DNA of 64,000 nt from Actimicrobium sp047621665 (lineage in GTDB: Bacteria; Pseudomonadota; Gammaproteobacteria; Burkholderiales; Burkholderiaceae_D): contig JBLHMB010000006.1 of NCBI GenBank assembly GCA_047621665.1, forward strand, positions 41,003 through 105,002. Direction: 5' to 3'. The notes under the pieces were generated by a model. The model did no database searches. It worked only from the letters and a program-made list of their open reading frames with translations, and was not told where the DNA came from. The first letter of the stretch is position 1. Each line of letters begins with the position of its first letter. Positions 53,139 through 62,518 of the stretch are shown piece by piece. A program made the translations under genes and the position numbers.

Positions 53139-53183
53139 CGGCGGGGTAATGGACAGCCATCAAACGACCACCGAAAGCCCATC

Positions 53184-56100
53184 ATGAATTTCACTCGTGT
53201 TCGCACTGTCGCCATTGGCGCGGCCCTGGTCGTGCTGGCGACTTCCTCGACCACCATTCCGCAGTCGGCGCGAGCCGGATCGGGCGTGATGCTGGCGATT
53301 TCTCAAGTGCCGCTGACAGTAGCCAGTCCGGTCCATCCGCAGGTTCTCATCGCGTTAGGAAATGCGGAATCAATGGATGGCACGCTCAGTGGCGCCATCA
53401 TGACCGGGTCGGGTGTGCTGGCCAGCGGGGTTGGCTCGCTGAGTGCCTCAAGCTCGCCGGCAAGCTATGCGGTGCCCGCCGGTTTTGTGCCGCCGTTGCA
53501 GGCGGCAGATGCATCAGGCAATGCGCCATACACCGTCAGCAGCAACGGCACGCTGTTCGACAATGGCGCCAGTCGGCTCAACGTGGCCAAGGCGGGTATC
53601 AAGGCAATTGTGCAGGCCTATATGCAAAATACCGACTTCTCGCTGGAAACCTACAGCACCAGTGGCACCAGCCTTTACACAACCTGGGTGTATTACATGT
53701 CGCCGGCTGCTAGCGGGTTTGTCTTCACCAGTAGCAAGCTGGCCGGCAGCCGCTACGTGGCCAATCCTTGCTTGAGCTATGCACTGGCCACCAGCACGAT
53801 CAAGGCCAATTGCACCGAGATTGCCGGCAAGGGCCTGTATGCGGCGCTGGCTGTATCGGGGTCGGCTTATCTGCAGATAGGCGCATCCAGCGATGATGCC
53901 AATATCAACGATGTGCTGTACGCCAGCGGCCAGCCAGGCGTTTATATCAACTATGGCAATACCAGTCCGGCCACACCGTATCCGCCGGGTTATTCGCTGG
54001 CCAATTACAACAACGGATCGATCCTGATCACCTATCCGAGCAGTGTGCCTAGCGCCAACCGGGCAACCGGTCCGACCAACGCCGGTTACGTTCCCTATTC
54101 GCCGCAAGTCATGTACGCGCAGCGCGGCTTCGGTTACGGTGGCAACCAAGCAGCCGGTTCCGGCAATGTGCTGGTGCCGATGACTTCTGCCGGCACGGTC
54201 CCGACTGCCAGTTCGGTGACGACCGCCGTCAATGCCTTCCTGGCCCCGCTGGCACCCGAAACCAATACCTTGCAGAGTACTGAAATCAAGGCTGTCGCCG
54301 GACAAGCACCGACCGCCGGATTGCTGGCCAGGGCGCAGAGCTATCTGGCGTCCGTCCTCAACACCGGCAATTGCGCCCCGAAACAATATGTCGTGCTGAT
54401 TTCGGATGGCTTGCCGACCCAGGACCTTGCCGGCAAATACTGGCCACCATTAGGTAGTGCCGCTGCGGCCGGGTATGGCCTGACCGCGAGTTTCAAGGCG
54501 GATGGTTCGCTCAATGTCACCAACGACACCGCACTCACCGACACGATCACCAATCTGGCCAAACTCAAGTCGGCCGGGATCAACACCTATGTGATCGGCC
54601 TTGGTGCCGGTGTCGACCCCAGTGCTAATCCACAGGCTGCAGCGACCTTGCAGGCGATGGCAATTGCCGGCGGCACGGCCAATTACTATCCGGCCAGCAG
54701 CCCGGCAGCACTGGTTGATGGCCTCAACAGCATTCTTGTTTCAGTACAGAGTGGCGCGTTGTCCACCACCGCGGCAGCCGTCAATTCATCCCGGTTGCAA
54801 GCGGGCAGTGTCGAATACCAGGCCAGTTTCAATTCGACCGACACGCCTTACCAGGACTGGACCGGTGATATTTTTGAAAAAGCCATCAACCTGGAGACCG
54901 GCCTCCCGGGCGGCGCGACGCTGTGGTCAGCACAAACATTGCTAGACGCCAAGGCAAGCGGGTCGGGCTGGTCGTCAGCCCGGCTCATCGCGATCTGGAA
55001 TCCTGCGCTCAATGGCGGGACCGGTGCTGCAGTGCCGTTACGGTGGAGTGCGCTCAGTACTGCGCAGCAGGCGTTGTTGCAACCTTCCGATGCGCTCGGT
55101 TCGGCGCGCGTCGATTATCTGCGTGGCGATACACTGCTAGAAAAACGCAATGGCGGTGCGTTCCGCAATCGCTCCCATCTGCTCGGGAATATTGCCAACA
55201 GTCAGTCGGCGTACGTGGGCGCTCCATCGGCTGCGTATTTTTCAGACAGCTACCGGGCCTTTGCCAGGGCGAAGGCAAACCGTCAACCGATGCTGTATGT
55301 CGGGGCTAATGACGGCATGTTGCATGCAATTAATGCCACGACGGGTATCGAGCAGTTTGCCTTCATTCCCGATGAGGTGGTGGCCAACCTGAAGAAGTTG
55401 ACCGAGCCGCTCTATAACCAGAGCCATCTTTTCTACGTCGACGGATCGCCACAGGCAGGCGACGTCCAGTTTGCCGATGCCAGCTGGCATACCTTGCTGG
55501 TCGGCGGGGAATGCGGCGGCGGCAAAAGTATTTATGCGATGGATGTCACTAACCCGCAAACCCTGACCAGCGAAGCCGCCGTCTCCAGTGCCGTGTTGTG
55601 GGAGTTCGTCGATGCCGATATGGGCTTGTCGTACAGTGAGCCACAGATCACGCCGATTGTTGCGACACCCGGGTTTGCGGTCTTTTTTGGTAACGGGTAC
55701 AACAGTCCCAACAATAAATCGGTGTTGTATGCGGTCAATCCGAAGACCGGCCAGCTTCTTCGAAAAATTGATTTGTGTGCAGCAGTGCCGGGTGCCTGTG
55801 ACATCAACCTGCCGCAGGGCTTGTCGACCGTGGCGCAAGGTCACCCGGATGGTTTGCAGGGGGTGGCGATGACGCGGATTTATGCCGGAGACTTGCAAGG
55901 TAACCTGTGGGCAATCGATGTCGCTGACGTCGACCCGGCCAAATGGGCTGCGCGTTTGCTGTTCAAGGCCCGTGATGCCAGCGGTAATGTGCAGCCGATC
56001 ACAACGCCGCCGGTGGTCACATTGCACCCGAATTACCCGCGCTTAACGGGTCAGTTTGTTCTGTTTGGTACCGGGCAACTCTTGACCGCCGCTGACTTGT

Positions 56101-56681
56101 CTTCGCAGCTCAAGCAATCGGTTTATGGCATATGGGACAAGCCCGGTAATACCAGCGTGCCGACCCGGGCCAACCTGCAGGCACAAACATTGACATTGGT
56201 TTCGGCGGGGGTATCCGGACTGCCGCAGGATGTCCTGACGGCGACCAATACGTCCATTAACTGGACCACAAAGCTGGGCTGGTATGACGACCTGGTCGGT
56301 ATCGGCGAACGCGTTATCAATGCGCCGCAGTTATTGAATGGAGCGTTCCTGGCAACCCTGAATACGCCGCCGGGTGGCGTATGTAACGCGGCATTCAATG
56401 CGTCGCTGCTTGAGGTGAATTTCAAGACGGGCGGTGCATTCGAGCAGCCGCAACTTGATATCAATGGCGACAAGGTGATTGATGCGAGGGATACGGTCAA
56501 TGGCACCTTCCCGGTGGGCGTGGTGCTGGGGACAGGTTATGGTAGTGCGGCAACTCTGCTAAAAACCACCGGCGCGCCCGGCAAGATCGGCAAGCTGATT
56601 ACGAAGTCCGGCGGCCAGCAAGTCACCATCATCGATCCGAACAATACGCCGCGCCGGCTTACGTGGTGGCAGCTTCAATAG
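53184..56681 (+). CDS. pilY1: Type IV pilus tip adhesin PilY1
   Basis: An 1165-residue exported protein. After a signal peptide (about 1-32), residues about 380-530 form a von Willebrand A-like region with VLISDGLPT, and residues about 640-1165 form the PilY1 beta-propeller. An EF-hand-like calcium site DINGDKVID lies at about 1092-1100, the counterpart of the site that governs pilus extension and retraction in Pseudomonas PilY1. It is probably the tip adhesin and surface sensor. Confidence 0.93.
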   Translation: MNFTRVRTVAIGAALVVLATSSTTIPQSARAGSGVMLAISQVPLTVASPVHPQVLIALGNAESMDGTLSGAIMTGSGVLASGVGSLSASSSPASYAVPAGFVPPLQAADASGNAPYTVSSNGTLFDNGASRLNVAKAGIKAIVQAYMQNTDFSLETYSTSGTSLYTTWVYYMSPAASGFVFTSSKLAGSRYVANPCLSYALATSTIKANCTEIAGKGLYAALAVSGSAYLQIGASSDDANINDVLYASGQPGVYINYGNTSPATPYPPGYSLANYNNGSILITYPSSVPSANRATGPTNAGYVPYSPQVMYAQRGFGYGGNQAAGSGNVLVPMTSAGTVPTASSVTTAVNAFLAPLAPETNTLQSTEIKAVAGQAPTAGLLARAQSYLASVLNTGNCAPKQYVVLISDGLPTQDLAGKYWPPLGSAAAAGYGLTASFKADGSLNVTNDTALTDTITNLAKLKSAGINTYVIGLGAGVDPSANPQAAATLQAMAIAGGTANYYPASSPAALVDGLNSILVSVQSGALSTTAAAVNSSRLQAGSVEYQASFNSTDTPYQDWTGDIFEKAINLETGLPGGATLWSAQTLLDAKASGSGWSSARLIAIWNPALNGGTGAAVPLRWSALSTAQQALLQPSDALGSARVDYLRGDTLLEKRNGGAFRNRSHLLGNIANSQSAYVGAPSAAYFSDSYRAFARAKANRQPMLYVGANDGMLHAINATTGIEQFAFIPDEVVANLKKLTEPLYNQSHLFYVDGSPQAGDVQFADASWHTLLVGGECGGGKSIYAMDVTNPQTLTSEAAVSSAVLWEFVDADMGLSYSEPQITPIVATPGFAVFFGNGYNSPNNKSVLYAVNPKTGQLLRKIDLCAAVPGACDINLPQGLSTVAQGHPDGLQGVAMTRIYAGDLQGNLWAIDVADVDPAKWAARLLFKARDASGNVQPITTPPVVTLHPNYPRLTGQFVLFGTGQLLTAADLSSQLKQSVYGIWDKPGNTSVPTRANLQAQTLTLVSAGVSGLPQDVLTATNTSINWTTKLGWYDDLVGIGERVINAPQLLNGAFLATLNTPPGGVCNAAFNASLLEVNFKTGGAFEQPQLDINGDKVIDARDTVNGTFPVGVVLGTGYGSAATLLKTTGAPGKIGKLITKSGGQQVTIIDPNNTPRRLTWWQLQ

Positions 56682-56692
56682 ACAGGAACAGC

Positions 56693-57127
56693 ATGGAACA
56701 TTTTTCTGTACGGCGGCGCGTTGAACTTGGGTTTACGCTGATCGAGGTGATGGTCGTCGTGGCTGTTGTCGGCATTCTGGTGGCGATTGCCATTCCGTCT
56801 TATCGCAGCTATGTGCTCAAGTCACGAAGGGCGGACGCGTTGACCGCGTTGTCGCAAAGTCAGGTCATGCTGGAGCGCTGCTATGCGCAAAGCTTTTCGT
56901 ATAGCGCGGTATGTGCCGGGTTGCCGGTTTTCCCGGTTGCTTCCGAGCGTGGCTATTACAGCATTAGGATGTCGAACCAAACCGCGACGACGTACGCGCT
57001 CACAGCTACGCCAGTCGGTAGCCAAGTCAGCGATACGCTGTGTGCAGTAATCAGTGTGGATCAGGCCAATCAGAAGCAGGCGGTGGACAGCAACGCGGTC
57101 GCACAGACGGCGTGTTGGAGTCCGTAA
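56693..57127 (+). CDS. pilE: Type IV pilin PilE (minor pilin)
   Basis: A 144-residue prepilin: a short basic leader ending ELG, then FTLIEVMVVVAVVGIL with Glu5. Cysteines near 62 and 72 could form a disulfide, and another lies near the C terminus (TACW). ATG 56693 has AGGA upstream; the longer frame reaches into pilY1. It closes the minor-pilin cluster. Confidence 0.92.
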   Translation: MEHFSVRRRVELGFTLIEVMVVVAVVGILVAIAIPSYRSYVLKSRRADALTALSQSQVMLERCYAQSFSYSAVCAGLPVFPVASERGYYSIRMSNQTATTYALTATPVGSQVSDTLCAVISVDQANQKQAVDSNAVAQTACWSP

Positions 57128-57151
57128 GAGCCACCGGGTTGCAGTTCCTCG

Positions 57152-57421
57152 CTATCGGCTTTTTTCCCGCCACAATAGATGGACGACGGTCAGCAGTATC
57201 AGGGCGCCTAGCAAAGATATGAACAATGCACTGATGCTGAGGTCGCTCTGGTTGATGGTGAGCGAACCGAACAGCGGTGCGATCAGGCCGCCTCCGATGA
57301 CTGCGCCGGCGACGCCAGCCACCACGTTGAGTAGCGTACCTTGTTGCTCATTGGTTTTCATGATGATACCGGCCAGCCAGCCCGCTATCCCGCCGGCGAT
57401 GATCCAGATAATGAAATTCAT
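57152..57421 (-). CDS. GlsB/YeaQ/YmgE family membrane protein
   Basis: An 89-residue protein with three hydrophobic, Gly-rich helices (GGIAGWLAG, VVAGVAGAVIGGGLIAP, LLGALILLTVVHL), the layout of the transglycosylase-associated/GlsB family. Members are often stress-induced; the function is not known. ATG 57421 follows GGAGAAC. It is convergent with pilE. Confidence 0.85.
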   Translation of the reverse strand: MNFIIWIIAGGIAGWLAGIIMKTNEQQGTLLNVVAGVAGAVIGGGLIAPLFGSLTINQSDLSISALFISLLGALILLTVVHLLWREKSR

Positions 57422-57554
57422 CGAGTTCTCCTTCACGGTTGCACACGTGAGGCAGGGTCAACTTGGCCCGGTCCTCAACCTCCATCATTAGCTGATGTGC
57501 GTGCTTGTCCTTTGGGATAGCTCAAGGTTTCGCTATATGGTTACTTGCAGAGGG

Positions 57555-58412
57555 TCAGCGCTGCAGCGGGGCGGGTAGCAGCCGGTCATATTCGGCCTTG
57601 ACGCTGGCATAGCACTCACAAACGCGAGCTTCAAGACCTGGCCGGTTGAGTACTGTGATGTGTCCGCGGGTGTACTGGATCAAGCCCTCGTCCTGCAATT
57701 TTCCGGCGGCATCAGCAACGCTTTCACGGCGGACTCCCAGCATGTTGCCGATCAGCTCCTGGGTCATGCTCATTTCATTCGATGGCAACCGGTCCAGACT
57801 CAGCAGTAACCAGCGGCACAGTTGCTGGACCACGCTGTGATGGCGATTGCAGACCGCAGTCTGCGACATCTGCGTCAACAGGGCCTGGGTATAGCGCAAC
57901 AGCAGGGACTGGAGTGCGCCGCCACGATAGAACTCTTCCTTGAGTCGCGACGCTTTCAGGCGGAATCCGTAGCCCGCGCTTTTTACCACGGCCCGATTAA
58001 GTGACGTACCGCCACCCATGAACAGAGTGACGCCGACGACGCCTTCGTGACCAATCACGGCGGTCTCGGTGGCGGTGCCATCACGTGACTCGTAAAGTTG
58101 GGAAACGATGCTGCTGGTCAGAAAGTAGACGTGTTCCATTTCGACACCGGCTTCGCAGACGGCCATGCCCAGCGGCATCGGCACTAACTCAAGGTGCGGC
58201 AGGATGCGCTCGTAGTCTTCGACGGGAAGACCTGCGAGTAAGTTATTTTGTTTCGGGTTGTGGCCATACAGGCCGGCGATGCGTACTGCAGCGGATACGC
58301 GACCTGCCGGCAGGCGGGTTTCGCGACTGGATGATTTCAGGCTGCCGGTGTTGCGTGTAGCACCGCTGGCGTTATTTGGTGTGGTCTCGCAGACGTTCAA
58401 TCCCTGTTCCAT
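57555..58412 (-). CDS. Crp/Fnr-family transcriptional regulator
   Basis: A 285-residue regulator with a cyclic-nucleotide-binding-like domain (about 60-175) and a C-terminal winged helix (about 190-270, MTQELIGNMLGVRRESV). It lacks the N-terminal Cys cluster of oxygen-sensing FNR, and the usual cAMP phosphate-binding motif is not evident. The first 55 residues are an unusual extension without clear structure. The ATG follows GAGGAGA. Its neighbours are two response regulators on the same strand. Confidence 0.9.
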   Translation of the reverse strand: MEQGLNVCETTPNNASGATRNTGSLKSSSRETRLPAGRVSAAVRIAGLYGHNPKQNNLLAGLPVEDYERILPHLELVPMPLGMAVCEAGVEMEHVYFLTSSIVSQLYESRDGTATETAVIGHEGVVGVTLFMGGGTSLNRAVVKSAGYGFRLKASRLKEEFYRGGALQSLLLRYTQALLTQMSQTAVCNRHHSVVQQLCRWLLLSLDRLPSNEMSMTQELIGNMLGVRRESVADAAGKLQDEGLIQYTRGHITVLNRPGLEARVCECYASVKAEYDRLLPAPLQR

Positions 58413-58535
58413 GCGTATCTCCTCTTAGTGGTGAGAATTTCGATGGATCCATGATTGCAGAGGAGGCGCACTTTTTTAATCAGCGCACCACCTATTCCCG
58501 TGTGGGATTACGCTGACAAGAGTAGTGTTGCCGAA

Positions 58536-58958
58536 TTATTTTGCAGTGGGTGTACGAGCGGGAGCCGCGCGACTGCCCAGCTGTTCGAGCAGCTCGCGCA
58601 TGTCGGTGAATTCGGATGTCTTGTCGAAAAAATACTGGACACCCAGTTGTTCGGCCAACCGGTGATAGCCCTTGCTGACGTTGTTGCTGAAGATGATGCG
58701 GATTTGCTGGTTGTACTGTGGCTCGCTGCTTAAACGGCGTAACAGACTGATACCGTTGCCTTGCCTGAGCTGGATGTCAAGGATCAGGATATCGCAGGGA
58801 TGCAGCGCCAACTGGTCAAGGGCTTCATCTTCGGAATCGGCATGACCGACTAGCGTAATGCCGGGTATGTCGGCAAAACTTTCGATGAGCAGTTCGCGTA
58901 CCAGGCTGGAATCTTCAATCAGGAACACCTGCAATGGCTGCGCTAGCGGATCATTCAA
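58536..58958 (-). CDS. Stand-alone response regulator receiver protein
   Basis: A 140-residue receiver domain (phospho-Asp about 61 in LILDIQLRQGNG, acidic pair IED at 14-16, FSNN and FFDKTSEF with the conserved Lys) and no output domain. It lies 21 bases downstream of the NarL-type regulator gene on the same strand, so the two are probably co-transcribed. Confidence 0.9.
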   Translation of the reverse strand: MNDPLAQPLQVFLIEDSSLVRELLIESFADIPGITLVGHADSEDEALDQLALHPCDILILDIQLRQGNGISLLRRLSSEPQYNQQIRIIFSNNVSKGYHRLAEQLGVQYFFDKTSEFTDMRELLEQLGSRAAPARTPTAK

Positions 58959-58979
58959 TGGGTTGTCCTTGCTCGTGGC

Positions 58980-59612
58980 TCAATCGATCAGGTTTTGCTT
59001 GATCGCGTAATAAATGATGTCCGCATTACTGGCCATGCTCATTTTTTGCAGCACGCGCGCGCGGTAGGTACTGACGGTCTTGACGCTCAGGCACAGTTCA
59101 TCGGCGATTTTGGTGACGCCTTCGCCTTGACTGAGCTTGTAGAAGATCTCATATTCCCGCGCTGAAAGGGTTTCGTGCAGGGGTTTGTCTGTATTTGTAT
59201 CCGGATCCATCGTCAGCAATTCAGCCACGGCGTAGCTGATGTACTTGTGACCGCGCATGATGGTTTGAATCGCATTGACCAGTTCGGTCGCCAGTGCTTC
59301 TTTCTGCACATAGCCACTGGCACCGCTGCGCAGGATCTGGACCGCGTAGCGGTTTTCCGGGTGCATGCTCAGTATCAGGACCGGCAACTCCGGTTTTTCA
59401 CGCTTGATCTGTTTCAGGACTTCGACTCCGCTCTTGTCCGGCATTGCGATGTCGAGAACGACGATGTCCCAGTCCTCGGCACGGATCAAGCGGATGGCTT
59501 CTTCAGCGGTACCGGCTTCGCCGCCAATCTCCATGTCGGGGATGTTATCAATGAAGTAATGAACGCCTGCGCGAACAACCGCGTGATCATCTACTACCAG
59601 GATTCTTATCAT
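58980..59612 (-). CDS. NarL/FixJ-family response regulator
   Basis: A 210-residue regulator: receiver domain with VDDH, phospho-Asp54 (VVLDIAMPDKSG) and Lys in VQKEA, then a LuxR-type helix-turn-helix (LSAREYEIFYKLSQGEGVTKIADELCLS). It would bind DNA when phosphorylated. No cognate kinase lies in the immediate neighbourhood; it may be fed by a distant or orphan kinase. Confidence 0.94.
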   Translation of the reverse strand: MIRILVVDDHAVVRAGVHYFIDNIPDMEIGGEAGTAEEAIRLIRAEDWDIVVLDIAMPDKSGVEVLKQIKREKPELPVLILSMHPENRYAVQILRSGASGYVQKEALATELVNAIQTIMRGHKYISYAVAELLTMDPDTNTDKPLHETLSAREYEIFYKLSQGEGVTKIADELCLSVKTVSTYRARVLQKMSMASNADIIYYAIKQNLID

Positions 59613-59788
59613 AGTTGGCTAAGTGCAGCCGGAGGGAAAGTACCGGCATTGGAGGTTATGTTGCTCAAAGAAAAACGGTTACACCACGGTTTGGCCAATG
59701 ATTAAATGAGGAATTGTAAAGAGTTTTTCGTGAAAGATTTCACTACTTCTCGTATTGCCGCACCGTGTAACTTGGCAAGCGTAACAGG

Positions 59789-60142
59789 TCACAGAATCAA
59801 TGGTGTATCGGGACGCTGGTTGCGGTTTTCGCCGGTACCCGGAAAGCGCTGTTGCGGCTTGTGATTCAGCGCGGATACTGCATGGACCATACTGTCGTGG
59901 AAAATGCTTTGTAGAAATCCTCTCGTCATCAGACCGCAGATTTCGCGCCACTTGTCAGGTCTCAAAGCCCGATCAACAGCTCTGTCGGCGATGATCTCGG
60001 CCTGATCTTCAGGGGTGATCTGGAAACCGGTCGCCATGGAACGCGCCCGGGCGGCGGGACGAATAGTCCGGCCAATATCCATTTCAAGGCTTTTTGCATG
60101 GAAATACTCTTGCGGTTCAGTGCAAAAAAAGCAAAGGAACAA
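59789..60142 (-). CDS. Doubtful small hypothetical protein
   Basis: A 117-codon frame (or 97 codons from ATG 60082) in a 630-base stretch with no other gene between the NarL regulator and pyrF. The middle (PEDQAEIIADRAVDRALRPDKWREI) looks like a short coding helix. The N terminus is Cys/Phe-rich and unconvincing, and a second frame on the same strand begins MQKALKWILAGLFV, so a frameshifted relic is possible. I do not recognise it. Confidence 0.3.
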   Translation of the reverse strand: MFLCFFCTEPQEYFHAKSLEMDIGRTIRPAARARSMATGFQITPEDQAEIIADRAVDRALRPDKWREICGLMTRGFLQSIFHDSMVHAVSALNHKPQQRFPGTGENRNQRPDTPLIL

Positions 60143-60242
60143 ACTATCACGCCTAATCCGTCGCTTACCTTGGGCTGATTCGGTTCAGATTCAAGGGTCT
60201 GTCACGCTACAATGCGCGAGTTTGCAACTCTCGGATATTGCC

Positions 60243-61067
60243 GTGACTTTTACAGAAAAACTTGCTGCCGCCTGGCGCACCAACGATACGCTGCTGTGTG
60301 TCGGTCTCGATCCGGATACAGCTAAATTCCCGTTGCATTTGCGTGATCAGCCTGATGCTATCCTGAAATTTTGCACTGCCATCATTGATGCCACCGCCGC
60401 TACTGCCTGCGCCTTCAAGCCCCAAATTGCCTACTTTGCGGCGTTGCGTGCGGAAGACCAGCTCGAAGCGATTTGCCATTACGTCCGCACAACCTATCCG
60501 CATCTGCCGATCATTCTTGATGCCAAACGGGGCGATATCGGTGCCACCGCCGAGCAGTATGCCCGCGAAGCATTTGAGCGCTATGGTGCCGATGCGGTCA
60601 CGGTCAATCCTTACATGGGACATGATTCGATCGCGCCCTATCTGGAATGGAAGGATCGTGGCGTGATCGTGCTGTGCCGGACCTCCAATCCCGGTGGATC
60701 CGACTTGCAATTTCTTGAGGTTGACGGTACACCGCTGTACCAGCTGGTAGCCCGGCTGGTCGCCGATAAATGGAATAGCAACGGTCAGTGCTGTCTGGTG
60801 GTCGGTGCGACGTTTCCGCATGAGTTGGCACAAGTGCGCGCCATTGTTGGCACGATGCCGTTGCTGGTGCCCGGCATCGGTGCCCAAGGCGGGGATGTTG
60901 CCGCTACCGTAGCCGCGGGCCGGACTGCCGACGGTACCGGCATGATGATCAACTCGTCGCGCGCCATTCTGTATGCAACGTCGTTTCAGCACGAAGATTT
61001 CGCCCAGGCCGCATCGCGGGTTGCCGAGGCAACCCGGGTCGAGATCAATCGCTACCGGGCCGGCTGA
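60243..61067 (+). CDS. pyrF: Orotidine 5'-phosphate decarboxylase
   Basis: A 274-residue pyrimidine-pathway enzyme converting OMP to UMP. It is the longer type 2 form. The catalytic block LDAKRGDIG puts the active Lys at about 95, and VPGIGAQGG lies near the C terminus. The GTG start at 60243 fits the usual VTFTEKL opening; longer frames lack support. Its end overlaps the convergent hydrolase gene by 23 bases. Confidence 0.95.
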   Translation: MTFTEKLAAAWRTNDTLLCVGLDPDTAKFPLHLRDQPDAILKFCTAIIDATAATACAFKPQIAYFAALRAEDQLEAICHYVRTTYPHLPIILDAKRGDIGATAEQYAREAFERYGADAVTVNPYMGHDSIAPYLEWKDRGVIVLCRTSNPGGSDLQFLEVDGTPLYQLVARLVADKWNSNGQCCLVVGATFPHELAQVRAIVGTMPLLVPGIGAQGGDVAATVAAGRTADGTGMMINSSRAILYATSFQHEDFAQAASRVAEATRVEINRYRAG

Positions 61068-61929
61068 AAAAATCCAGCATCTCTGCTAACAACAGCTCGG
61101 GCGATTGTTCCGGGATGAAATGGCCCGCTGCAAAGGCGCTACCGCTGACGGTTGCGCTACATTTTTCCTGCCAGTTCGCCAGCGGCTGAAATAGTCGACC
61201 GACCACGCCATGCTCGCCCCAGATCAGATGGAGCGGGCAGGCGATTTTTTCCGTTGAGCGATCATGCTCCAGGTCGATCCCGGCTGAAGCGCGGTAATCC
61301 TCGCAGGCGGCATGGATCGCGGCGGGATTGCAAAAGCAGCGCCGGTATTCGGCCATGACATCCGCATCGATGAAGGCCGTGCCGTGTGACCCCCAGCCAC
61401 CGAGCGTGAATTCAAGAAAAAATTCGGCACTATTGCCAATGAGCGTTTCAGGCAAGGGTGCTGGCTGTATCAGCATGAACCAGTGGTAATACAGGGTCGC
61501 GAAGGCCTGATCGGTGGCGTCGTACATCGTCAGGGTCGGTGCAATATCGATCAGCATCAGCTTACGCACCGCTTGCGGATGATCGAGTGCCAGGCGATGC
61601 GCCACGCGTGCTCCGCGGTCATGGGCGCACACGCGGAATTGCTGATGGCCGAGCGCGGCCATCAGCTCAACCATGTCCCGGGCCATTACCCGCTTCGAAT
61701 AATTGGCATGATCGGTTTCCCCCGGCGGTTTCGACGAATCCCCATATCCGCGCAGGTCCGGCATGATCAGTGTGTAGTGCTCTGCCAGACGGTCGGCAAC
61801 TTTGTGCCAGATCAAATGCGTCTGAGGGAACCCATGCAGTAAGAGCAGCGGCGGACCGGTGCCGCCGTGGCGGTAATGAATCGTGACGCCGTTGACGTCG
61901 CACCGTGCGGTGCTGAAATTGCGGAGCAT
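61045..61929 (-). CDS. Alpha/beta hydrolase, haloacetate dehalogenase-like
   Basis: A 294-residue enzyme with HGFPQ, the nucleophile Asp in HDRGAR (about 108) and the base His in AAGHFIPEQ (about 273). The residues HW in YYHWF and a Tyr in EDYRA recall the halide pocket of fluoroacetate dehalogenase. An epoxide hydrolase-like activity is possible. The start overlaps the cinA stop by one base, so the two are coupled, and the end overlaps pyrF. Confidence 0.85.
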   Translation of the reverse strand: MLRNFSTARCDVNGVTIHYRHGGTGPPLLLLHGFPQTHLIWHKVADRLAEHYTLIMPDLRGYGDSSKPPGETDHANYSKRVMARDMVELMAALGHQQFRVCAHDRGARVAHRLALDHPQAVRKLMLIDIAPTLTMYDATDQAFATLYYHWFMLIQPAPLPETLIGNSAEFFLEFTLGGWGSHGTAFIDADVMAEYRRCFCNPAAIHAACEDYRASAGIDLEHDRSTEKIACPLHLIWGEHGVVGRLFQPLANWQEKCSATVSGSAFAAGHFIPEQSPELLLAEMLDFFSRPGSD

Positions 61930-62414
61930 CAGCTGTTGCCGAGTAAGCGCAGCAAACCCTGCAGTGCATGGGTGACGGTTTGTTCCCGTACGCTGTGTCG
62001 ATCACCGTCAAATACTTTGCGCTCGGTGATGCTGGTCGAGTTCATCGTCCAGCCAAAACAGACGGTGCCGACGGGCTTGCCCGGCATGGCACCGCCGGGA
62101 CCCGCGATACCGGTGGTCGACAGTGCGACATGGGCGTTGCTGTTTGCTAATGCCCCTGCTGCCATCGCTGCAGCAACTTCTTCGCTGACGGCACCATGCC
62201 GGGCAATCAAGGCGTCGGGAACATCGAGTAATGTGGTCTTGGAGGCGTTCGAATAAGTCACGAAACCGCAATCGAACCATCCGGAACAGCCGGCGATATC
62301 GGTAATGGCGTGGGCCACGCCGCCGCCGGTGCAGGATTCTGCGGTCGTTAGTAACAAGCCGCGTTGTTGCAGGGCCTGGCCAGCCTGTGCGGCCAGGTCG
62401 ATGATCTTGTCCAT
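61929..62414 (-). CDS. pncC: Nicotinamide-nucleotide amidase (CinA C-terminal domain)
   Basis: A 161-residue CinA_C/PncC protein that deamidates NMN to NaMN in NAD salvage. TAESCTGGGVAHAITDIAGCSGWF with the nucleophile Ser, TYSNASKTTLL and STTGIAGPGG are intact. It lacks the N-terminal MoaB-like domain of full CinA. The stop overlaps the next gene's start. Confidence 0.92.
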   Translation of the reverse strand: MDKIIDLAAQAGQALQQRGLLLTTAESCTGGGVAHAITDIAGCSGWFDCGFVTYSNASKTTLLDVPDALIARHGAVSEEVAAAMAAGALANSNAHVALSTTGIAGPGGAMPGKPVGTVCFGWTMNSTSITERKVFDGDRHSVREQTVTHALQGLLRLLGNS

Positions 62415-62518
62415 CGCGTCGAACTCCTCAAATAAGCCGATCCGGAATGCAGTTCGCGGATTGCGAGCAGGCTTACTCTACCACCGGGCATTGCCGAATG
62501 GCGCTGACCTCCGTTGGC

